Assembly (NCBI RefSeq): GCF_000025265.1
Contig: NC_013739.1
Location: 3,410,001-3,474,000 of the forward strand
Length of the DNA stretch: 64,000 bases
Source: Conexibacter woesei DSM 14684
GTDB taxonomy: Bacteria > Actinomycetota > Thermoleophilia > Solirubrobacterales > Solirubrobacteraceae
Reading direction: 5' to 3'
Shown here: in pieces, positions 56,129 to 64,000 of the stretch
Position numbering within the stretch: position 1 is the first letter of the stretch
Layout of the letters: every line of letters starts with the position of its first letter
Program-made: the position numbers and the translations under genes
Notes under the pieces: generated by a model
What the model saw: the letters and a program-made list of their open reading frames with translations, nothing else
Database searches by the model: none
Told to the model about the DNA's origin: nothing

Positions 56129-57976
56129 TCAGGCGTCGTCGGCGTCGAGCTCGTCGTAGGAGGCCGGCTCGACGACGGTGACCGCCTCTGCCACCAGGCT
56201 CTTGCCCATCACCTGGCCGATCGCGAGCAGCAGCGCGCGCTGACGGGCTTCGAAGAAGCGTTCGAAGTCGTCAGCGCGCAGCGCGTCGACCTCGATCATG
56301 TGCGACCGCAGGTTCGCGTCCTCGACCGTCTCGGCGATCCCGTCGCGCTCGCGCAACCCGCGCAGGTACTCGCTCGGGGCGCGTCCGCCGATCGCACGGT
56401 TCGTTCGCGCCGTCAACGGCGTCTTGTTGACGATGCTGTCGAAACGAGCCGCCGGAACCGGGTCGGGGGAGCGCTCCCGGCACCACTTCTTCGGGAAGAC
56501 GTGGTGGATGTCGACGGCCTCGTCGAAGTACGTCTGGTCAGTCGAGGTCTCGCCGGTGCGGAAGTCTCGCGCGCCCTCGCGCAGCAGCAGCACGTAGATG
56601 CCCTTGTAGGCGGCGCTGCGCCGCGACCGCAGCGTGTGCAGGCGGTCCGGCGCCAGGTTCGCGTCGCTGATCGACGACGGCACGACCGCGTCGTCTGCGG
56701 CGTACGCGAGCAGTTCGGGGACGTCGCGCGCAAACCGCGTCTCGGTCGCGGAGCCGTACAGCTCTCCGAAGACGCCGCACCAATACCAGCGCGCGATCCG
56801 GTCGCGCACCTGCGGACTGTCGTTGCCACGGTCGCCGAGGATCGTCAGCGTCACCGCGAGCGGCACGAGCTGGGTGCTGTACGGCAGGAACTTCGTCTCG
56901 AAGACGCGCTCGCGGTGCAGGAACCGCGCCGCCCGCTGGAAGCCCTGCGTGAGCGGCTCCGCCCACGCGAGGTACTCGTCGAGGGTCAGTCTCAGGATGT
57001 CGCGACGCTTGCAGCTGACGACCGGCGCCCGCTCCGCCGGTTCGCCGGCGTCGAGGTGCCGCTCTCGCTTGGCCAACGTCGCGAGCAGCGTCACCGCCTG
57101 CATGAAGTCGGTGCTCGCCACGTCGCGCAGGACGGGCTGGTCGTGCAGCCGCCGGCGTCGGCGGTCCCAGTCGTCGCGCAGCTCGAAGCCGTCGCTCGCG
57201 ACGGCGGCGAACGACGCGGTCAGCAGCTCGAAGACGCTGAGCGAGACGCCGCCCGTGTTGACCTTCTCGAAGACCAGGCAGACCGCTTCCTTCGGCGTCT
57301 GCCGGTGCAGGCGGATCACCGGCAGCTGGTACGAGCGAAACCGCTGCACGATCTCGCGCTCGAACTCGTCCCAGATGCGGCTGGTCTCCGGGTCGTGGCC
57401 GTGATGCTCGCGAAATCCCTGAGCCCACTGGTAGTGGTCGAACACGTGAGCGAGCGGGAACATGAAGTTGGCGAACTCGCGATCCGGCGTCGTCAGGTCG
57501 AGGTCGACTCTGCGGCCGAAGTCGCTGCGGACGCAGCGGTCGGCCGGGATCGACAGCACCGCGTCCTCGCGGTCGACCGCGACGTCGAGCGCTTTGCGGA
57601 CGTCGAGGTAGTACCAGCGTTCGATCTCGATTCTCTTGGCGTCACGCGTTCTCACGGGACCCCCTGCGACCAGCGCCTGGAACAGCGACGTGAGGCGCTG
57701 CTGTCCGTCGAGGATCAGCAGCTCCGGGTCGCGGCCGTCGATCTCGGCGCCCTCCAGCGGCCGCGTGCGGAAGGCGACGTCGCCGCCGTTCTCCAGCAGC
57801 ATCACCGTGCCGATCGGGAACGAGCGCGAGACGCTCGCGATCAGGTCGCGGATGTGGTCGTCGTCCCAGACCCATCCGCGCTGGAAGTCGGGCAGCTGCG
57901 CATCGCCGCTCTTCGCGTTGCCGAGCAGCTCCACGAGATCGGTCTTCGTGCTGTCGAACGTGCTGACCGCGAGCAT
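56129..57976 (-). CDS. DUF262/DUF1524 (GmrSD-like) protein, probable defence nuclease
   Basis: 615 residues. The N-terminal DUF262 (ParB/Srx-like) domain shows LPDFQRGWVWDDDHIRDLI and DGQQRLTSLF at residues 90-99. The C-terminal DUF1524 HNH-type region has the DIHHVFPKKWC motif and NKTPLTARTNRAIGGRAPSEYL. This combination is found in GmrSD type IV restriction and BrxU-like proteins, which attack modified DNA using NTP. It stands alone among housekeeping genes with no methylase. The ATG 57976 follows a TGTAAT box by 6 bases; a longer upstream reading crosses hflX. Confidence 0.88.
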   Translation of the reverse strand: MLAVSTFDSTKTDLVELLGNAKSGDAQLPDFQRGWVWDDDHIRDLIASVSRSFPIGTVMLLENGGDVAFRTRPLEGAEIDGRDPELLILDGQQRLTSLFQALVAGGPVRTRDAKRIEIERWYYLDVRKALDVAVDREDAVLSIPADRCVRSDFGRRVDLDLTTPDREFANFMFPLAHVFDHYQWAQGFREHHGHDPETSRIWDEFEREIVQRFRSYQLPVIRLHRQTPKEAVCLVFEKVNTGGVSLSVFELLTASFAAVASDGFELRDDWDRRRRRLHDQPVLRDVASTDFMQAVTLLATLAKRERHLDAGEPAERAPVVSCKRRDILRLTLDEYLAWAEPLTQGFQRAARFLHRERVFETKFLPYSTQLVPLAVTLTILGDRGNDSPQVRDRIARWYWCGVFGELYGSATETRFARDVPELLAYAADDAVVPSSISDANLAPDRLHTLRSRRSAAYKGIYVLLLREGARDFRTGETSTDQTYFDEAVDIHHVFPKKWCRERSPDPVPAARFDSIVNKTPLTARTNRAIGGRAPSEYLRGLRERDGIAETVEDANLRSHMIEVDALRADDFERFFEARQRALLLAIGQVMGKSLVAEAVTVVEPASYDELDADDA

Positions 57977-57982
57977 CGCGCC

Positions 57983-57988
57983 ATTACA
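57983..57988 (-). promoter_or_regulatory. -10 box, leaderless type, for the DUF262 gene
   Basis: On the minus strand TGTAAT ends 6 bases before the ATG at 57976. It shares a ~50-base divergent region with the hflX promoter. Confidence 0.45.
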
Positions 57989-58014
57989 CCGTTTCGGCGC
58001 CCCGGTGGCGCCAC

Positions 58015-58020
58015 TAGACT
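58015..58020 (+). promoter_or_regulatory. -10 box, leaderless type, for hflX
   Basis: TAGACT ends 8 bases before the ATG at 58029. It is the same hexamer as at mihF and the 38365 gene. Confidence 0.5.
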
Positions 58021-58028
58021 GGAAGGCG

Positions 58029-59381
58029 ATGACGACGACCCGCAGCCGCAACGGGCGCATGAGCGAACCGCGCCGAGATGACAGACAGCCGGTCGGGCGC
58101 GCGCGCCAGCGGGCGTTCATGATCGCCGCGCTGGAGAGCGGCGACGACCTCTCCGAGCTGCAGGAGCTGCTGCGCACCGCCGGCGTCGCGGTCGTCGGCC
58201 AGACGGTCCAGCATCGCGAGAGACCGCATCCGAACACCTACCTCGGCGAGGGCAAGCTCGAGGAGCTGAGAGCGCTGCTGAAGGAGGCTGACGCGAACGT
58301 CGTCGCGGTCGACGACGAGCTCAGCCCGCGCCAGGAGCGGAACCTCGAGAGAGCGCTCGACACGCCGGTGATCGACCGCACGTCGATCATCCTCGACATC
58401 TTCGCCGGCCACGCCCACTCGGCCGAGGGCAAGCTGCAGGTCGAGCTGGCGCAGCTGCAGTACAACCTCGCGCGCATGCGCGGCCTGTGGACCCATCTCG
58501 AGCGGCTCGGCGCCGGCGCGGGCGGGCCGGGCGGCGGTCCGGGCATCGGCACCCGCGGACCGGGCGAGTCGCAGATCGAGACCGACCGCCGCCTCGCGCG
58601 CGACCGCATCACCGCGCTGCGCCGCAGACTGGAGCGCGTGAAGGGCTCGCGCGAGACAATGCGCGCCGAGCGCGACCGCGCGAGACTGCCGACCGTCGCG
58701 CTCGTCGGCTACACGAACGCGGGCAAGTCGACGCTGCTGAACAGACTGACCGGCGCCGAGGTCGGCGTGCGCGACCGGCTCTTCCACACGCTCGACCCGA
58801 CGACCCGCTCGTACAAGCTGGGTGGGCGCGACTACCTGCTGACGGACACCGTCGGCTTCATCCGCAAGCTGCCGCATCAGCTCGTCGAGGCGTTCGGCGC
58901 GACGCTGGAGGAGACGCGGCTGGCGGACCTGCTGCTGCATGTCGTCGACGCCTCCGCGCCGGAGGAGGAGCTGGACGAGATGATGCGCGCCGTCGACTCC
59001 GTGCTCGGCGACATCGGCGCCGGCGACCAGCCGCGCCTGCTGATCCTCAACAAGGCCGACGCGCTCGACGACGACCAGCGCCACGAGGTGCAGCTGCGCC
59101 ATCCCGACGGGATGCTCATCTCCGCCGCGACGGGGGAGGGGCTCGACGCGCTCGGCGAGCGGATCGAGGAGGAGTTCGCCCGCCGCCTGCGCGACGTCGA
59201 GCTGCTGCTGCCGTACAGCGAGGGCGGCAGACTCGCGGAGCTGCACGAGATCGCCGGCGACCTCGCGCGCGAGGACACCGCCGACGGCGTGCGCGTGACC
59301 GCGAAGCTGCCGGCGACCGTCGCGGCGCGCTACGCGCGCTACGCGGTCAGCGCCAACGGCGACGGACGCGTCGAGCAGTGA
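58029..59381 (+). CDS. hflX: Ribosome-associated GTPase HflX
   Basis: 450 residues. N-terminal HflX domain ([54 protein letters not shown]), G domain with [18 protein letters not shown] (about 227), DTVGFI and NKAD, plus a C-terminal extension. HflX splits stalled or heat-damaged ribosomes. The ATG is well placed after a -10 box. The stop overlaps a possible dut GTG. Confidence 0.95.
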   Translation: MTTTRSRNGRMSEPRRDDRQPVGRARQRAFMIAALESGDDLSELQELLRTAGVAVVGQTVQHRERPHPNTYLGEGKLEELRALLKEADANVVAVDDELSPRQERNLERALDTPVIDRTSIILDIFAGHAHSAEGKLQVELAQLQYNLARMRGLWTHLERLGAGAGGPGGGPGIGTRGPGESQIETDRRLARDRITALRRRLERVKGSRETMRAERDRARLPTVALVGYTNAGKSTLLNRLTGAEVGVRDRLFHTLDPTTRSYKLGGRDYLLTDTVGFIRKLPHQLVEAFGATLEETRLADLLLHVVDASAPEEELDEMMRAVDSVLGDIGAGDQPRLLILNKADALDDDQRHEVQLRHPDGMLISAATGEGLDALGERIEEEFARRLRDVELLLPYSEGGRLAELHEIAGDLAREDTADGVRVTAKLPATVAARYARYAVSANGDGRVEQ

Positions 59382-59402
59382 CCGCGGAAGGTCTCGCCCA
59401 GG

Positions 59403-59452
59403 GGGCTCGCCTTCCGGGCGAGAACTCGCCAGCGGCTCCTTCTCGCGAGCCC
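59403..59452. repeat. Hairpin element between hflX and dut
   Basis: Outer arms GGGCTCGC (59403-59410) / GCGAGCCC (59445-59452). An overlapping alternative pairing is TCTCGCCC / GGGCGAGA a few bases upstream. About 50 bases of nested palindromes, possibly a dispersed hairpin repeat or a weak terminator. Confidence 0.5.
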
Positions 59453-59467
59453 GCTACGGCGCTGCCG

Positions 59468-59887
59468 ATGAAGCGCCTCCACCCCGACGCCGTGCTGCCG
59501 CGCCGCGCCTACGGCGGCGACGCCGGGCTCGACCTGCACGCCGTCGAGGCGCTGACGCTCGCGCCGGGCGCACGCGCGTCGGTCGGGACCGGCATCGCGG
59601 TCGCGATCCCCGACGGTCACGCGGGACTGGTGCTGCCGCGCTCCGGGCTCGCCGCCAAGAGAGGGATCGCGCTCGTCAACGCACCGGGGCTGATCGACGC
59701 CGGCTACCGCGGCGAGCTGCGCGTGCTGCTGCTCAACACCGACCGCGAGACGCCGTGCGAGATCGCGGTCGGCGACCGCATCGCCCAGCTCGTGATCCAG
59801 CGCGTCGAGCTGCCGCAGACCGTCGAGGTCGACGAGCTGCCCGACAGCGAGCGCGGCGCCGGCGGCTTCGGCTCCAGCGGCAGCTGA
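59468..59887 (+). CDS. dut: Deoxyuridine 5'-triphosphate nucleotidohydrolase (dUTPase)
   Basis: 139 residues from ATG 59468, the typical trimeric dUTPase length. Motif 1 [11 protein letters not shown], motif 2 [11 protein letters not shown], motif 3 [14 protein letters not shown], motif 4 GDRIAQLVI and motif 5 [10 protein letters not shown] are all present. A GTG at 59378 overlapping the hflX stop would add 30 residues encoded mostly by a hairpin element; I think the ATG is right. It removes dUTP to keep uracil out of DNA. Confidence 0.93.
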   Translation: MKRLHPDAVLPRRAYGGDAGLDLHAVEALTLAPGARASVGTGIAVAIPDGHAGLVLPRSGLAAKRGIALVNAPGLIDAGYRGELRVLLLNTDRETPCEIAVGDRIAQLVIQRVELPQTVEVDELPDSERGAGGFGSSGS

Positions 59888-59918
59888 CGCGGGCCGAGCG
59901 CCGCGCGTCTCCGCCGCT

Positions 59919-60953
59919 CTACGCCGGCAGCTCCGCCGGCAGGCCCAGACGCGGAAACGTCTCCGGGCCGATGAACGCGGTCACGTCGGCGATCCGGTCG
60001 CCGCGCACGGTCAGCACGTCGACGACGGTGCCGGCGAAGCGCTGACGCTCGGGACTCCAGGCGTAGCAGGCGACCGCCGCCTGGCCGTTGACGCGCGTGG
60101 AGAGGTGGCGCCAGCGCTCGCGCAGCGGGCCGAGCCGCAGGAACTCCGCGATCGCCGCGCGACCGCGATACCAGTTGTGGCACGGCGGCATCGACCAGCT
60201 CGCGTCCTCGGTCAACAGCGCGACGAGCGTCTCGACGTCGCCGCGTTCGAGCGCCGCCGTGTAGCCCTCGACCAGCTCGCGCAGCCGCTCGTCGCCGAGC
60301 GTGCGCAGCGTCGCCTGCTGGCTCTCCCGCGGCAGCCGCTCGTCGACCGCCGCGCGTGCCCGCGCGAGCGCGCCGTTGGCGCCCGCGACCGTCGTCCCGA
60401 GCGTCTCCGCCGTCTCCTTCGCCGAGAAGCCGAGCACCGCCCGCAGGATCAGCACCGCGCGCTGGCGCGCGGGCAGGTGCTGGAGCGCGGCGACGAACGC
60501 CAGCTCGACGGTCTCGCGCAGCTCGTAGACGGCGTCGGGCGCTGCGCGGCCGTCCTCCAGCTCGTCGGTGTACGGCTCGATCCACGCCGCGGTCTCGACC
60601 AGCGGCTGGTCGTCGGGCGTGTGCGGGTCGGCCGCCCCGACGTGGTCGATCGGCAGCACGCGCCTGGGCCGCCGCGCGATCAGGTCGAGGCACGTGTTGG
60701 TGCAGATGCGGTAGAGCCAGGCCCGCAGCGAGCTGCGCGCCTGGAAGCGGGGGAGGCCCCGCCACGCGCGCAGCAGCGCGTCCTGCAGCGCGTCCTCGGC
60801 GTCGTGCACGGAACCGAGCATCCGGTAGCAGTGGGCGTGCAGCTCGCGCCGGAACGGCTCGACGAGGCCGCGGTACGCCCCTTCGTCGCCGCCCTGCGCC
60901 GCGGCGAGCAGCCGCTGCTCGCGGATCGTCGGTACGCCGGCGTGGGTGATCAT
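59919..60953 (-). CDS. ECF sigma factor with C-terminal SnoaL-like domain
   Basis: 344 residues. Sigma region 2 (HCYRMLGSVHDAEDALQDALLRAWRGLPRFQARSS) and region 4 (LPARQRAVLILRAVLGFSAKETAETL) are followed by a ~120-residue SnoaL-type domain (LVEGYTAALERGDVETLVALLTEDASW). This matches the SigJ/SigX5-like ECF groups that carry such an extension instead of an anti-sigma partner. No anti-sigma gene is adjacent. The target promoters are unknown. ATG start at 60953. Confidence 0.92.
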   Translation of the reverse strand: MITHAGVPTIREQRLLAAAQGGDEGAYRGLVEPFRRELHAHCYRMLGSVHDAEDALQDALLRAWRGLPRFQARSSLRAWLYRICTNTCLDLIARRPRRVLPIDHVGAADPHTPDDQPLVETAAWIEPYTDELEDGRAAPDAVYELRETVELAFVAALQHLPARQRAVLILRAVLGFSAKETAETLGTTVAGANGALARARAAVDERLPRESQQATLRTLGDERLRELVEGYTAALERGDVETLVALLTEDASWSMPPCHNWYRGRAAIAEFLRLGPLRERWRHLSTRVNGQAAVACYAWSPERQRFAGTVVDVLTVRGDRIADVTAFIGPETFPRLGLPAELPA

Positions 60954-60968
60954 CGAAACAGAGACTCG

Positions 60969-60998
60969 CGCCGCGGCCGAAACTGATCGGCCGCGGCG
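60969..60998 (-). terminator. Strong hairpin after the ABC transporter operon
   Basis: CGCCGCGGCCGA (60969-60980) / TCGGCCGCGGCG (60987-60998) is a perfect 12-bp stem with loop AACTGA, 10 bases after the substrate-binding gene on the minus strand. There is no long T run, as is common for terminators of GC-rich actinobacteria. Confidence 0.6.
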
Positions 60999-61008
60999 TG
61001 ACGTCCTC

Positions 61009-61977
61009 CTACAGCTGGCCGTTGGCGGAGAGGAACGCCTTCGCGACCTCTTCCGGCTGCTGTCTGTCGATCGCGACGGCGGCGTTCATTCTCTGCATCG
61101 CCTCCGTCGTCAGCAGCTGGCTGACGGCGTCGACCGTCGTCTCGAACTCCGGTCCCTGCTCGTCGAGCACTCTCGTCGAGACGACCGGCGTGACGTTCTG
61201 GAACCCGAATATGTTCTTCGGGTCTCTCAGCACGACGTATCTGCCGCCCTCGAGCTGGCCGTCGGTCGTGAAGATCTGCGCGACGTCGATCTTGCCGTTG
61301 TCGATCGCCTGGTACTGGAGGCCGATCGTCAGCGGCGAGAACTCCACGTCGGTGATCCCATACGCTCTCTCGAGCCCCGGGAGGCCCGTCGCGCGTCTGC
61401 GGAACTCCGGCGCCGCACCGAGGCGGAAGCCCGGCACTCTCGTCAGGTCGGCGAGGCTGCTGAGCCCGTGCTCTCTGGCGTAGTCGGGCAGGACCGCGAG
61501 CCCGTCGGTGTCCGAGAACGGCGTCAGCGGCAGCAGCGTGAAGCCGTTTCTCTCCGCGTACGCCTTGCCGGCCGCGAACGACGCCTCGACGTCCGGATAC
61601 GTCTTCGTGTCACCCGCGACGACGTTGTTGAAGATCCCGATGTACTCGGGATACATGTCGATCTGGTCGCTTCTGAGCGCTCTGTCGGCGATCTCGGTCG
61701 AGCCGATGTTCTCCTTCAGATTGACGGTGTAGCCTCTCGCCTCGAGCGCCTGCTTGTACAGCTCGCCGAGCACGAACTGCTCGGTGAAGTTCTTCGTTCC
61801 GAGCGTGACCGCCGGCTTGCCCTCGCCCGGCGTCGCGGCGGTCGTCTCGGACCCGGTCGAAGTCGTGCTCGCACTCGTGCTGCCGCTGTCGTCGTCATCG
61901 CCGCAGGCGGCGACCCCGACGGCGAGCAGCAGTGCGACGAATGCCATCAGCACTGTGCGCAACGTTCCCTGCTTCAC
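61009..61977 (-). CDS. Glycine betaine/choline ABC transporter substrate-binding lipoprotein
   Basis: 322 residues. Signal peptide with lipobox VGVAAC (Cys about residue 25), then a Ser/Thr linker. The OpuC/ProX-type binding domain begins VTLGTKNFTEQFVLGELYKQALEARG, continues IDMYPEYIGIF and ends in the second lobe at QPEEVAKAFL. It would deliver osmoprotectant to the permeases. Nearly all its Arg codons are AGA. The GTG start has AAAGGA upstream on the minus strand. Confidence 0.92.
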   Translation of the reverse strand: MKQGTLRTVLMAFVALLLAVGVAACGDDDDSGSTSASTTSTGSETTAATPGEGKPAVTLGTKNFTEQFVLGELYKQALEARGYTVNLKENIGSTEIADRALRSDQIDMYPEYIGIFNNVVAGDTKTYPDVEASFAAGKAYAERNGFTLLPLTPFSDTDGLAVLPDYAREHGLSSLADLTRVPGFRLGAAPEFRRRATGLPGLERAYGITDVEFSPLTIGLQYQAIDNGKIDVAQIFTTDGQLEGGRYVVLRDPKNIFGFQNVTPVVSTRVLDEQGPEFETTVDAVSQLLTTEAMQRMNAAVAIDRQQPEEVAKAFLSANGQL

Positions 61978-62072
61978 GTTGGGATGTCCTTTCTCGGTTG
62001 GCGTACCCACACCAGATCTCCCTCTCCCCGGACGCCGTCGGTCCCTCCTCGCACCGACGGCATCGTTTCCCC

Positions 62073-62762
62073 TTACAACGTCTCCGCGGCCGTCGGTCCG
62101 ACGGCCGCCGGGACGCGTGCCGCGCGGAGCCCGCGCGGCGTCACCGCCCGCTGCAGTCCAGCGAACAGCAGTTCCGCGACCAGTGCCAGCGCCGCGACGC
62201 ACATCGCCGCCCCGAGCACGCCGGGGAGGCGGTACGTCGCCTGGTCGACGATGATGTCGCCGAGGGTGCTGGCCCCGGCGACCGACCCGAGCGTCGCCGT
62301 CGCGATCACGTAGACCACGGCGGTGCGAATGCCCGCGAAGATGAGCGGCAGGGCGAGCGGCAGCTCGACCCGCAGCAGGACCTCGGTCGGCGTCATGCCC
62401 ATCCCGCGCGCCGCCTCGACGGCGTCGCGGTCGACGCCGTCGACCGCCACGTAGGCGTTCGTCAGCATCAGCGGCACCGCCAGGATCACGAGCGCGACCA
62501 TCACGTTGACGAAGCCGATCCCCAGCAGCGCGACGCCGATCGAGATCACCGCCAGGCTCGGCAGCGCACGCCCGACGTTCGAGATGTTGATCGCCGCGAA
62601 CGAGAAGCGGTGCAGATGGCCGAGCCAGACGCCGAGCGGGATCGCGATCACCAGCGCGATCGCCATCGACGCGGCCGTCAGCGCGAGATGGTCGAGCGTC
62701 AGCTCCCACAGCAGCGCGGTGTTCTCGCCGATGAACTTGAACGCGTCGATGAAGTCGTTCAC
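62073..62762 (-). CDS. ABC transporter permease, glycine betaine/choline type (second)
   Basis: 229 residues, about five or six membrane helices. The permease EAA motif AARGMGMTPTEVLLRVELPLALPLIFAGIR and the N-terminal LTLDHLALTAASMAIALVIAIPLGVWLG are typical of OpuCB/OpuCD. The GTG start overlaps the preceding permease by 4 bases. A 95-base gap with a ribosome site precedes the binding-protein gene. Confidence 0.92.
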   Translation of the reverse strand: MNDFIDAFKFIGENTALLWELTLDHLALTAASMAIALVIAIPLGVWLGHLHRFSFAAINISNVGRALPSLAVISIGVALLGIGFVNVMVALVILAVPLMLTNAYVAVDGVDRDAVEAARGMGMTPTEVLLRVELPLALPLIFAGIRTAVVYVIATATLGSVAGASTLGDIIVDQATYRLPGVLGAAMCVAALALVAELLFAGLQRAVTPRGLRAARVPAAVGPTAAETL

Positions 62763-63490
62763 GAGCGCGCCACCCGGGTCCAGGGGGAGAGCGCCCGCTG
62801 CGCGAGCACGAGCAGCGCGTCGGCGAACAGACCGAGCAGCACGCACATCGCGCCGGCCGCGATCAGCTCGGTCTTGAACGTCTGCTGCAACGCCGAGTAG
62901 ATCGGCGCGCCGAGGCCCTCGTTGACGACGAAGACCGCGACGGTCGCGAGGCTGATGACGGTCACCGTCGCGATCCGCAGCCCGGCGACGATCGCGGGCA
63001 GCGCGAGCGGCAGCTCGACCTTCCACAGCAGCTGCCGCTCGGTCATGCCCATCCCGCGCGCGGCGTCGCGCACCTCGGCGGGCACGCCGGAGAGGCCCGC
63101 GAGCATGTTGCGGAAGAGGATCAGCAGCGTGTAGGAGACGAGCGCGATCTCCGCCGTCGTGCGCGACAAGCCGGTGAACGGCACCAGCAGCTGGAACAGC
63201 GCGAGGCTCGGAATCGTGAAGAGCAGACCGGTCACGATCACGATCGGCGTCGCGAGCCAGCCGCGGCGATGGGCGGCGAGCGCGAGCACGAACGCGATCA
63301 CGGAGCCGATCCCGACGGCTATCAACGTCAGCGCGATGTGCTGCAGCAGCGCCGGCTGGAGCGTGTCGGACCAGTTGTCCTGCACCCAGCTCCAGCAGAA
63401 CAGGTCGTTGTTGCGCACGCAGCTGCTGCCTCTGCCGAACTCCGGGATCACCGGGTCAGACTGGGCGAGGACGAGCGGGACGGCTGACAC
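62759..63490 (-). CDS. ABC transporter permease, glycine betaine/choline type (first)
   Basis: 243 residues. An N-terminal extracellular segment with two Cys (SSCVRNNDLFCW) precedes LQHIALTLIAVGIGSVIAFVLALAAHRRG and further helices. The EAA loop is AARGMGMTERQLLWKVELPLALPAIVAGLR. Paired with the second permease as a heterodimer. GTG start 6 bases after the ATPase gene. Confidence 0.92.
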   Translation of the reverse strand: MSAVPLVLAQSDPVIPEFGRGSSCVRNNDLFCWSWVQDNWSDTLQPALLQHIALTLIAVGIGSVIAFVLALAAHRRGWLATPIVIVTGLLFTIPSLALFQLLVPFTGLSRTTAEIALVSYTLLILFRNMLAGLSGVPAEVRDAARGMGMTERQLLWKVELPLALPAIVAGLRIATVTVISLATVAVFVVNEGLGAPIYSALQQTFKTELIAAGAMCVLLGLFADALLVLAQRALSPWTRVARS

Positions 63491-63496
63491 GGCGGC

Positions 63497-64000
63497 CTAT
63501 CCCGGCGGGCGCAGCGCGTCGCTGATCAGCTCGAGCGAGACGAGGCCGGCGAGCCTGCCGTCGTCCTCGACGACGACGAGCGGGCGGTTGCCGTCCGCGA
63601 CGACGAGCGAGAGCGCGTCGCGCAGCGACGTCTGGCGGCTCGCCGTCGCCGACAGCGGGTCGGCGTCGTCCACCGACACCGGTTGCCCGTTGAGGCGCGC
63701 GACCGGCAGGCGGCCGATCGGCTGCTCGCCGCCGTCGACGACGACCAGCTCGTGCGCGCCGAGCCGCTCGGCGCGCTCGCGCGCCTCGGCGGCCGGATCG
63801 CCGACGTGGGCGGCCATCCCGTCGATCAGCTCGATGTCGCCGAGGTGGCTGAGCGTCAGCCGCTTGAGCCCGCGGTCGGCGCCGACGAACTTCGCGACGA
63901 ACTCGTCGGCCGGGCTCGCGAGCAGCTCGTCGGGCGTCGCGTACTGGGCGAGCCGGCCGCCCTCGCGCAGGATCGCGATGCGGTCGCCCATCTTGATCGC
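63497..64000 (-). CDS. ABC transporter ATP-binding protein with CBS domains, C-terminal part
   Basis: The last 167 codons; the rest lies beyond the window edge. The end of the ATPase domain is visible (KMGDRIAILREGGRLAQYATPDELLASPADEFVAKFVG). Two CBS-like repeats follow (ARLNGQPVSVDDADPL; SLRDALSLVVADGNRPLVVVEDDGRLAGLVSL). OpuCA/OpuAA-type ATPases use CBS modules to sense ionic strength or nucleotides. It is the first gene of the osmoprotectant operon as seen here. Confidence 0.9.
   Translation of the reverse strand, partial: AIKMGDRIAILREGGRLAQYATPDELLASPADEFVAKFVGADRGLKRLTLSHLGDIELIDGMAAHVGDPAAEARERAERLGAHELVVVDGGEQPIGRLPVARLNGQPVSVDDADPLSATASRQTSLRDALSLVVADGNRPLVVVEDDGRLAGLVSLELISDALRPPG

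Noticed and set aside
59378-59467. dut starting at GTG 59378 in a GTGA overlap with hflX.
   Set aside because: The added 30 residues come from a palindromic element and the dUTPase family starts at the later ATG. Proteomics could reverse this.
59919-60953. Sigma factor with an extra domain as a novel fusion.
   Set aside because: ECF factors with a C-terminal SnoaL-like domain are a well-known group in actinobacteria.

Overview
The window is about 64 kb of very GC-rich (roughly 70%), densely packed bacterial chromosome. Gene order and content point to a high-GC actinobacterium of the Thermoleophilia / Solirubrobacterales type (Conexibacter-like). The evidence is mIHF next to gmk, RNase Y downstream of recA-recX, an LL-diaminopimelate aminotransferase lysine route, an Rv2578c-type radical SAM protein, and many GTG/TTG starts in 4-bp overlaps. 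This placement is inference; there is no rRNA gene, and I found no tRNA gene. No plasmid, prophage, IS element or CRISPR array was seen. The accessory items are an intein, a lone DUF262/DUF1524 defence-type gene and short palindromic repeats.

Layout. 1-5241: end of a pyrimidine operon (carA-carB-pyrK-pyrD). 5383-8484: mihF-gmk-wHTH gene, terminator, rpoZ, coaBC. 8438-12889: MoxR/DUF58/transglutaminase cluster, then a TPR gene. 13295-14430 (minus): ATPase and YbjN-like gene. 14509-21917: rimP-nusA-ylxR-infB-DUF503-rbfA-nrnA-truB translation operon behind a leader with an intrinsic terminator. 22005-25567: dioxygenase-like protein, ribF, rpsO, peroxiredoxin, DsbA-like protein, SRPBCC protein. 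25682-33397: pnp, M16 peptidase, dapB, two small genes, dapA, RNase J. 33419-35525 (minus): two-component system. 35646-43830: ftsK, hydrolase, rodZ-like, cinA, thpR, recA, recX. 43831-44264: a long gene-free stretch with repeats and a candidate structured leader. 44265-50994: rny, miaB, HAD phosphatase, intein-bearing radical SAM gene, MscS channel. 51002-53063 (minus): SDR and FIST genes. 53168-59887: miaA-dapF-dapL, DUF262 gene (minus), hflX-dut. 59919-64000 (minus): ECF sigma factor and a glycine-betaine/choline-type ABC transporter.

How it fits together. The window carries pyrimidine and lysine/DAP synthesis (dapA, dapB, dapL, dapF), the processing/translation operon, and an RNA decay set built on PNPase, RNase J and RNase Y. 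A DNA-damage group is suggested by LexA-type boxes at recA and at the intein gene. Many genes appear to be leaderless: a TAnnnT-type -10 hexamer ends 6-9 bases before the start codon and no Shine-Dalgarno sequence is present.

Most unusual points: the DapF homologue has both catalytic cysteines replaced by serine; an intein sits inside the radical SAM Cys motif; a 21-3-21 palindrome family is present; the rny leader is about 280 nt and structured, with CUCCU loops and a 38-codon ORF; ylxR has no canonical start codon; NusA has an extra Cys/His module and acidic tail. Promoter, hairpin and repeat calls were made by eye.
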